Assembly: GCA_902783345.1 (NCBI GenBank)
Contig: CACZQI010000037.1
Coordinates: 1 to 10,295 of the forward strand
Direction: 5' to 3'
Length of the DNA stretch: 10,295 nt
Source: an uncultured Erysipelotrichaceae bacterium
GTDB lineage: Bacteria > Bacillota_I > Bacilli_A > RF39 > UBA660
Shown here: in pieces, positions 5,621-10,295 of the stretch
Layout: each line of letters starts with the position of its first letter
How positions within the stretch are numbered: the first letter of the stretch is position 1
Notes under the pieces: model-generated
Told to the model about the DNA's origin: nothing
The model's database searches: none
What the model saw: only the letters and a program-made list of their open reading frames with translations
Made by a program: the position numbers and the translations under genes

Positions 5621-7000
5621 CTAAATATTTCTTAAATTATTAACTATTTCACTAAATTTTAAACTATTTGACGCTTTTATTAAAATGGTATCATCTTTTT
5701 TTAAATTACTTTTTAAAAACTCTATAGCTTTTTCATTATTATCAAAAGAATAAATACAATCATTTTTCATTTGATTATTAGAAGCAGACTTAGCAATATA
5801 TTTAGCATCATCACCTACTGTAACTAAAATATCTATTTTATTAAGGGCAACATATTTACCAATTTCGTCATGTAATTCTTTAGAATATTGGCCAAGTTCT
5901 AACATACTACCTAAACAAGCAATTTTTCTTCCTTTGGCAAGTTTTAAAATATCTAAACTAGATTTCATTGAATCAACGCTAGCATTATAAGAATCATTAA
6001 TAATATGAATTTTACTCTTAGTATCAATAAATTCTAAACGATTATTAGTTAACTCAATATCTTTAATACCTAAAATTATTTTCTCTGGTTCCATTTTTAA
6101 AAGTGAACCAACGGCAAAAGCAGTTAAACTATTATAAACAAAAGATAAACTAGGAATCGGACAACTTACTACATAATTATTATTTTGATAAGTTAAAGTA
6201 TATTTAATACCATGGCTGTCTATCTGAATATCACTGGCTTGAAAATCACTTTCATTATTAATACCAATAGTTATAATATTATCTTTATGTTTTAAATAAT
6301 AATCATGTAGTAAATCATTATCATTATTAATAATAAGTAATCCATCATTGGCAAGTCCATTTTTAATTTCTAGTTTGGCTTTTAAAATATTTTCTCTAGA
6401 ACCTAAATTTCCAATATGAGCAGTCCCAACATTAGTGATTACAGCAATATGAGGTTTAACTATTTTAGTTAAATAATCTATTTCCCCTAAATTATTCATT
6501 CCCATTTCAATTACAGCGCACTCTTCATCATTTAATCTTAACATTGTTAAAGGTACTCCCAAATCATTGTTATAGTTTCCTTCAGTTTTAAGAGTTTTAA
6601 AACTTTTTGTAAGCACGCTATAAATCATATCTTTAGTAGATGTTTTGCCGACACTACCAGTAATTCCAATAAATTTAGCCAATGATTTTTCTCTAATATA
6701 TGAAGCAAGATCCTTAAGAGCTATTTTAGCATTATCTACTAAAATAATTGGCTTTTGAAAATTTAATATTTCAGTATTTTCTAAAGATTTCTTTTCTAAA
6801 ATACATCCACCAGCGCCTTTTAGAAAAGCATCTTCATATAATAAATTGCCATCAAAATTAGCCCCTTTTATTCCAATATAAAAGTCACCCTTTTTTAAAG
6901 TTCGAGTATCTTTGGTAAAGTTTTCACAAATCGTATTTTCATTTCCAAATAAAAGATAACCATGACAAATTTTTACAATATCTTTAACTAATAATTTCAT
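5621..7000 (-). CDS. murF: UDP-N-acetylmuramoyl-tripeptide--D-alanyl-D-alanine ligase
   Basis: 459 residues, normal length. It joins D-Ala-D-Ala to the UDP-MurNAc-tripeptide with ATP, the last cytoplasmic step of peptidoglycan precursor assembly. Domain 1 (about 1-105) has DTRTLKKGDFYIGIKGANFDG (31-51), binding the UDP part. Domain 2 has the ATP loop GITGSVGKTST (112-122), EMGMNN (165-170), NVGTAHIGNLGS (190-201) and KAKLEI (207-212), whose first or second Lys is the likely carbamylated one. Domain 3 has NDSYNASVDSM (335-345) and LGSMLELG (363-370). The C-terminal family motif, usually KGSR, reads KASN (442-445). A GGTGAT Shine-Dalgarno lies six bases... just upstream of the ATG at 7000. It heads the envelope cluster, behind a terminator that follows ttcA. 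Its presence argues for a peptidoglycan wall. Identification is secure. Confidence 0.96.
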   Translation of the reverse strand: MKLLVKDIVKICHGYLLFGNENTICENFTKDTRTLKKGDFYIGIKGANFDGNLLYEDAFLKGAGGCILEKKSLENTEILNFQKPIILVDNAKIALKDLASYIREKSLAKFIGITGSVGKTSTKDMIYSVLTKSFKTLKTEGNYNNDLGVPLTMLRLNDEECAVIEMGMNNLGEIDYLTKIVKPHIAVITNVGTAHIGNLGSRENILKAKLEIKNGLANDGLLIINNDNDLLHDYYLKHKDNIITIGINNESDFQASDIQIDSHGIKYTLTYQNNNYVVSCPIPSLSFVYNSLTAFAVGSLLKMEPEKIILGIKDIELTNNRLEFIDTKSKIHIINDSYNASVDSMKSSLDILKLAKGRKIACLGSMLELGQYSKELHDEIGKYVALNKIDILVTVGDDAKYIAKSASNNQMKNDCIYSFDNNEKAIEFLKSNLKKDDTILIKASNSLKFSEIVNNLRNI

Positions 7001-7009
7001 ATTATCACC

Positions 7010-7044
7010 ATTATAATCATATCAAAAAAGATAAAGTTTTACCA
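7010..7044 (-). promoter_or_regulatory. Possible promoter for the murF operon
   Basis: Between the ttcA terminator and murF the minus strand has TATGAT (7021-7016), with TGGTAA (7044-7039) 17 bases upstream, and a perfect TATAAT (7015-7010) with no good -35. The first pair would start RNA near 7009 and keep the GGTGAT ribosome site; the second would give a nearly leaderless message. A promoter is expected here if the hairpin at 7030-7051 terminates, but the -35 match is poor. Confidence 0.3.
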
Positions 7045-7051
7045 CTTTACC
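7024..7051 (-). terminator. Intrinsic terminator after ttcA
   Basis: On the minus strand GGTAAAG (7051-7045) pairs with CTTTATC (7036-7030) over seven pairs (one G-U), loop TGGTAAAA, followed directly by six T (7029-7024). The stem covers the TAA stop of ttcA. It would separate whiA-ttcA from the murF cluster, perhaps incompletely since the stem is A-U rich. Confidence 0.6.
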
Positions 7052-7874
7052 TTTCATCATAATTATCTAAAAAACTTGTATATTTACTATCTTTTTTTGT
7101 TCCAAGCACACAGTTTAAATTAATATTATCTAAGGCTTTAAATATATTATAATCAATATCAGGATTAGTTTTCTTTAAAGTATCAATTAAGTTTTTTATT
7201 TCAACTCTTTTACTATCAGTAGTATTATTTGCTACTTTTTCGGTAAATGAACAAGCACAGTTAATAAATGTTAGATCATTACTTTTAGCCCATGATTTAA
7301 TACTTGATTCTTTAACTAAATATAACGGACGAATAAGCTCTAAGCCTTCATAATTATCACTATGGAGTTTTGGCATCATTGTCTTTATTTCAGATCCATA
7401 AAACATTGATAAAAGAGTTGTTTCAATAACATCATCAAAGTGATGACCTAAAGCAATTTTATTACATCCAAGTTCTTTCGCTTTATTATATAAATGTCCT
7501 CGGCGCATTCTAGCACATAAATAACAAGGATTTCCTTCCGTTAAACTTGTTACGATATTAAAGATATCACTAGAAAATATTTCATACTTTATATTTAATG
7601 CTTTCATATTATTTTCAATAAGTTTAAGATTTTTCTTACTATATCCTGGATCCATAATAACATATTTAGCTGTAAAATTTATTTTACCATGACGAATAAG
7701 TTCTTCAATACATTTAGCAAGTAAAGAAGAATCTTTACCTCCACTAATACAAACCATAACCTTATCATTTTCTTTTATAAGTTCATAATCTTGCACGGCT
7801 TTAACAAATTTTGCCCATATTTCTTTACGATATTTTTTTATAATTGAACGCTCTATTTCTTGATATTTCTCCAT
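7047..7874 (-). CDS. ttcA: TtcA-like tRNA thiolation enzyme (PP-loop ATPase, tRNA 2-thiocytidine biosynthesis family)
   Basis: 275 residues. The family adenylates a tRNA base and replaces its oxygen with sulfur; TtcA makes 2-thiocytidine at position 32 using a 4Fe-4S cluster. The PP-loop SGGKDSS is at 44-50. CYLCARMRRG (117-126) matches the TtcA signature with the cluster cysteines Cys117 and Cys120, and the third is Cys206 or Cys208 in NCACSF. ALGHHFDDVIETTLLSMFYG (141-160) is the conserved helix after the core. The CxxC followed by RxRRG favours TtcA over TilS or MnmA, which lack it. It starts three bases after the whiA stop with an AGGT Shine-Dalgarno inside the whiA end, so the two are cotranscribed, and a terminator overlaps its stop. 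Exact target tRNA position is inferred from the family. Confidence 0.85.
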   Translation of the reverse strand: MEKYQEIERSIIKKYRKEIWAKFVKAVQDYELIKENDKVMVCISGGKDSSLLAKCIEELIRHGKINFTAKYVIMDPGYSKKNLKLIENNMKALNIKYEIFSSDIFNIVTSLTEGNPCYLCARMRRGHLYNKAKELGCNKIALGHHFDDVIETTLLSMFYGSEIKTMMPKLHSDNYEGLELIRPLYLVKESSIKSWAKSNDLTFINCACSFTEKVANNTTDSKRVEIKNLIDTLKKTNPDIDYNIFKALDNINLNCVLGTKKDSKYTSFLDNYDER

Positions 7875-7877
7875 AAC

Positions 7878-8783
7878 TTACCTACTTTTTTCTTTATGTT
7901 TTTTTACTAAATCATTTATTTTACGGATATGATGATTAATTCCTGACTTAGTAATGGAAGTATCAGTTTCTAAAGAAACAATATTAGCTAGTTCATTTAG
8001 TGATGTTTCAGGATACTTCTTTTTATATTCAATAATAATTTTAGTTTTATCATCTAATAAGTTTATTAAATCATTATCTTCTAAATATTTAATATTATTA
8101 ATAACTTCTTTGCTTGTTTTCATTGATTTTTCAACATTGGCTTGTTCACAGTTATTGAGTCTATTAACCATATTCTTGTGATCTTTATAAATTCTAATAT
8201 CTTCAAAGTAAAATAAAGCATTAATAGCATTTAAATATTTAATAAAATCACTAATATTCTCTGATGACTTAATATAAATCATATATTCTTTTTCTCTTTT
8301 TAAAATTTTACTTTTAAAATCTAAACTTAATAAAATATTATTAACTAAATTAGCATCTTTTTCTTCTTTAATTAAAAATTCTAAATGATAACCATTTTTC
8401 TTAGGATCATTAATACTACCACATGATAAAAACATTCCTTTTAAAAACGCAATTTTTTCTTCTAAACTATAATCTAATACATTAGTAAAAACATTGTTAA
8501 TATCTTCTTTAATAAGATCTAGTTTTTCTTTAATTTCTAAAATATAAATATTTTTCTTTTTAAAACGTTTAATGGTTCTAATAGTTAAATTAATATTGAT
8601 ATTATAATGAGCCTTTATACTTTTAAATAACCACCTTGCAACTGCAGCATTTTCAGTATAAACAACTAAAGAATTGGTAAAAGCACTATTAAATTTTAAA
8701 TAAACACATAAAGATATTAAATCTTCATTAATACTATCATTATGCTTAGTTATTTCATCTTTTATTTGGGTAGTATAAGTCAT
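7878..8783 (-). CDS. whiA: WhiA, DNA-binding protein / sporulation-regulator homologue
   Basis: 301 residues with the full WhiA architecture: the WhiA N-terminal domain (about 1-90), a degenerate LAGLIDADG homing-endonuclease fold (110-200, with FLKGMFLSCGSINDP at 113-127) and a C-terminal helix-turn-helix (225-295). The hallmark MVNRLNNCEQANVEKS (205-220) matches the family's NRxxNCExAN core. No acidic nuclease residues are evident, as expected for the non-cleaving family. In Firmicutes WhiA affects cell division and chromosome segregation; in actinobacteria it controls sporulation. Here it is not next to rapZ and yvcK, its usual neighbours, at least within the window: upstream is a conjugation gene and downstream ttcA. 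It has its own promoter and a GGCGGTGA ribosome site before the ATG at 8783. Identification is secure. Confidence 0.93.
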   Translation of the reverse strand: MTYTTQIKDEITKHNDSINEDLISLCVYLKFNSAFTNSLVVYTENAAVARWLFKSIKAHYNININLTIRTIKRFKKKNIYILEIKEKLDLIKEDINNVFTNVLDYSLEEKIAFLKGMFLSCGSINDPKKNGYHLEFLIKEEKDANLVNNILLSLDFKSKILKREKEYMIYIKSSENISDFIKYLNAINALFYFEDIRIYKDHKNMVNRLNNCEQANVEKSMKTSKEVINNIKYLEDNDLINLLDDKTKIIIEYKKKYPETSLNELANIVSLETDTSITKSGINHHIRKINDLVKKHKEKSR

Positions 8784-8801
8784 ATTTTCACCGCCTAACT
8801 T

Positions 8802-8829
8802 ATTATAACATTTATTATTAATAATGAAA
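8802..8829 (-). promoter_or_regulatory. Extended -10 promoter for whiA-ttcA
   Basis: On the minus strand a perfect TATAAT (8807-8802) is preceded by TG one base upstream (8810-8809). A weak -35, TTTCAT (8829-8824), sits at 16-base spacing. RNA would begin near 8795, leaving a 5' leader of about 12 bases that holds the Shine-Dalgarno. It has the same TGTTATAAT and the same spacing as the T-box promoter. Confidence 0.6.
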
Positions 8830-8858
8830 GAAAAAGTCTATTCAAAAGAATAAACTTT
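8829..8858 (-). terminator. Intrinsic terminator after the VirD4/TraG-like gene
   Basis: On the minus strand AAAGTTTATTC (8858-8848) pairs with GAATAGACTTT (8843-8833) over 11 pairs with one G-U, loop TTTT, and continues into TTCTTT. It begins two bases after the stop at 8860. This is the clearest terminator in the window and insulates whiA from the coupling-protein transcript. Confidence 0.8.
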
Positions 8859-8859
8859 A

Positions 8860-10295
8860 TTAATTATCTTCTTCATTAAAGAAATCATCATAATATTGAT
8901 CGTCAGTTACATCTCCAACAATAACACTATCATTATCAATATTAACTATTGGTTCATCTTTAGTTGTTTCATCAATTTCTTTCATAAAGTCATCAAACTT
9001 TTCAACAATGGTATTATCTAATTTGTCATAGTCTACTGGTTCATTAACCTTTTTAATTTCTTCTTTAGGTTCTTCTTTAACTATCGTGGCTGTAACATCT
9101 TCATTATTTTCTAAAGGTTCACCATTTTTAAGTTTTTCTTGTCTTTCCTGCTCTTCTAATTCTGCAATTTTAGCATCAATTCTTTTGACAATACTATCAA
9201 TATCAAATTCAGGAGTAGCAGTTTTATTTTCAATATTCATTTCAACTGGTTTTTTATCTAAATCATTTATATCAAAAGGAATTCTATCCTTTTCATTACT
9301 AGATACTTTAACAGGTTCTTCTTTTGCTAAATTATTAATTAAATCAGCAAACCCTTTAAGAGCAGCATTTTCATCTTTATGAGTAGGTTTTTCTTTAACA
9401 GGTTCATTATTTTTTAACTCATTAAATGGATTAAATAAGTTATTAAAGATTGGACCTTCCTCATCATCATCCATTAATCCTCTAGGTATTCCTCTAATTT
9501 CAGGACTATTAAATGGCATCATAGGCTCTTTTCTTTCAGTCTTAGCACCATCTAACGCTTCAAATAATTTATTACGTTTTTTAATTTTAACAAACTCTTT
9601 TACATCGAAAAGCTCAATTGGACGTTTTTCTCTTTCTTTAAGTTCTCCTTTACCAAAGCCAGATGTTCCCCAATCAATTTCATAACTAGGTTTAAGTTTA
9701 GTTCTAAAAGGATTTAACCTACTATGTAAGATAATAACTTCATTCATTTTTAATTTTTGTAAATCACTAACTGTAATAAGTGGTGTTGATGCTGTTTTAT
9801 CTTTTTCTTTAGATTTAACTTCGCCACATAATTTACTAATTTCTTCTAAAGCAGCAAGTTCTGTTGTTAATAAATAAATTAAATTACCACAGTTACTTCT
9901 AATAGTTTCAGCATCTTCTTTACCATAAACATCATTAAGTTGAGCAAAGTTTTGAACGATAAAGGTAAATCTAATTGACCTAGATCTTGCAGCTGTTACC
10001 ATTGTAGTTACATCTTTAAGTGGTGGCATATTAGCAAACTCATCTAAAATAAAGTTAGTACGATGTTTAAGACGACCACCTTCTTCATGTTGAGCAACAT
10101 CTATTAATGTTTCATAACATTGTTTGATAAACATAGTAGCTAAAGCATGATAAGTAGTTTTTTCATCTTGAACGATCATGAAAACAGCTGTTTTCCCACT
10201 ACCAATATCATGCATATTAAAATCACTATAAGAAAGCATCTCAGCAAGATTTTCTCTTGTTGAAAATTGTCTTATTTTTTGTCTAAATACTGATA
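8860..10295 (-). CDS. VirD4/TraG-type conjugative coupling ATPase, C-terminal part with acidic tail, truncated by window edge
   Basis: 477 residues are visible and the frame is open to the right edge (18 residues precede the first Met at 10239), so that Met is internal. VirD4-type coupling proteins are inner-membrane hexameric ATPases that hand relaxase-DNA to the type IV secretion channel. Visible: GKTAVFMIVQDEKTTYH (about 32-49), the Walker B strand NFILDEFANMP (80-90), TAARSRSIRFTFIVQNFAQL (100-119) and IRSNCGNLIYLLTT (131-144). The N-terminal membrane anchor and Walker A lie beyond the window. After about residue 230 the protein turns into some 245 residues of low-complexity, Glu/Asp/Lys/Asn-rich sequence, with a short coiled-coil-like stretch (KRIDAKIAELEEQERQEKL) and the acidic end YYDDFFNEEDN. 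Such tails often bind relaxosome or substrates. It ends in a strong terminator. Family is secure; whether it belongs to a mobile element cannot be seen. Confidence 0.88.
   Translation of the reverse strand, partial: SVFRQKIRQFSTRENLAEMLSYSDFNMHDIGSGKTAVFMIVQDEKTTYHALATMFIKQCYETLIDVAQHEEGGRLKHRTNFILDEFANMPPLKDVTTMVTAARSRSIRFTFIVQNFAQLNDVYGKEDAETIRSNCGNLIYLLTTELAALEEISKLCGEVKSKEKDKTASTPLITVSDLQKLKMNEVIILHSRLNPFRTKLKPSYEIDWGTSGFGKGELKEREKRPIELFDVKEFVKIKKRNKLFEALDGAKTERKEPMMPFNSPEIRGIPRGLMDDDEEGPIFNNLFNPFNELKNNEPVKEKPTHKDENAALKGFADLINNLAKEEPVKVSSNEKDRIPFDINDLDKKPVEMNIENKTATPEFDIDSIVKRIDAKIAELEEQERQEKLKNGEPLENNEDVTATIVKEEPKEEIKKVNEPVDYDKLDNTIVEKFDDFMKEIDETTKDEPIVNIDNDSVIVGDVTDDQYYDDFFNEEDN

Noticed and set aside
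7954..8181. Plus-strand open frame of 75 codons
   Set aside because: It is antisense to the WhiA helix-turn-helix region; hydrophobic composition is what the reverse of an AT-rich coding strand gives.
9086..9382. Plus-strand open frame of 98 codons, serine and leucine rich
   Set aside because: It is opposite the acidic Glu/Lys tail of the coupling protein; Ser/Leu/Phe richness is the expected complement.
10195..10205. GSGKT resembling a Walker A loop in the coupling protein
   Set aside because: It is about 50 residues before Walker B and aligns with the DIGxxKTxxF...PDEKTTYH segment typical of TraG-like proteins; the true Walker A should lie further upstream, outside the window.
10237..10239. 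Met at 10239 as the start of the coupling protein
   Set aside because: The frame stays open to the window edge with 18 more plausible residues, and there is no ribosome site; the gene is simply cut by the edge.
1..10295. CRISPR array, tRNA, rRNA, insertion sequence or attachment repeats
   Set aside because: No regularly spaced repeats, cloverleaf sequences, transposase frames or long direct or inverted repeats were seen on either strand.

Overview
This is a strongly AT-rich window (clearly under one third G+C by eye). It most likely comes from a low-GC Gram-positive of the Bacilli/Mollicutes-related kind, for example an uncultured gut lineage such as RF39; that assignment is inference. All ten recognisable genes lie on the minus strand, so transcription runs from high to low coordinates. 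TGA is used as a genuine stop (the putative metallopeptidase and gtrA) and tryptophan is encoded by TGG where checked. The standard bacterial code therefore applies, not the mycoplasma code. A peptidoglycan ligase (murF) points to a walled cell.

Layout in the direction of transcription: (1) 10295-8860, the C-terminal part of a VirD4/TraG-type conjugative coupling ATPase with a long acidic tail, closed by a clear intrinsic terminator. (2) 8829-7024, an extended -10 promoter, then whiA and a ttcA-like tRNA thiolase, ended by a hairpin plus U6. (3) 7000-1498, a tight six-gene envelope cluster: murF, a putative zinc metallopeptidase, gtrA, a HAD phosphatase, a GT4 glycosyltransferase and a UPF0104/YbhN-type membrane protein. 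Genes after the metallopeptidase are separated by 17 bases or less, and the metallopeptidase and gtrA overlap by ATGA. (4) 1474-1, a consensus-like promoter, a compact T-box leader, a LOG-family (TIGR00730) protein and the N-terminal 263 residues of glycyl-tRNA synthetase, which runs off the left edge.

The most notable points are these. A glycine-type T-box appears to place a LOG-family nucleotide hydrolase under the same uncharged-tRNA control as glyS. Its leader is too short to hold a standard Stem I. An uncharacterised HExxH protein sits inside a murF/glycolipid-type operon, behind a short leader that can form two mutually exclusive hairpins, one of which masks the ribosome binding site. 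A conjugation coupling protein abuts housekeeping genes. I see no CRISPR array, tRNA, rRNA, insertion sequence or attachment site. No gap between genes exceeds about 180 bases.
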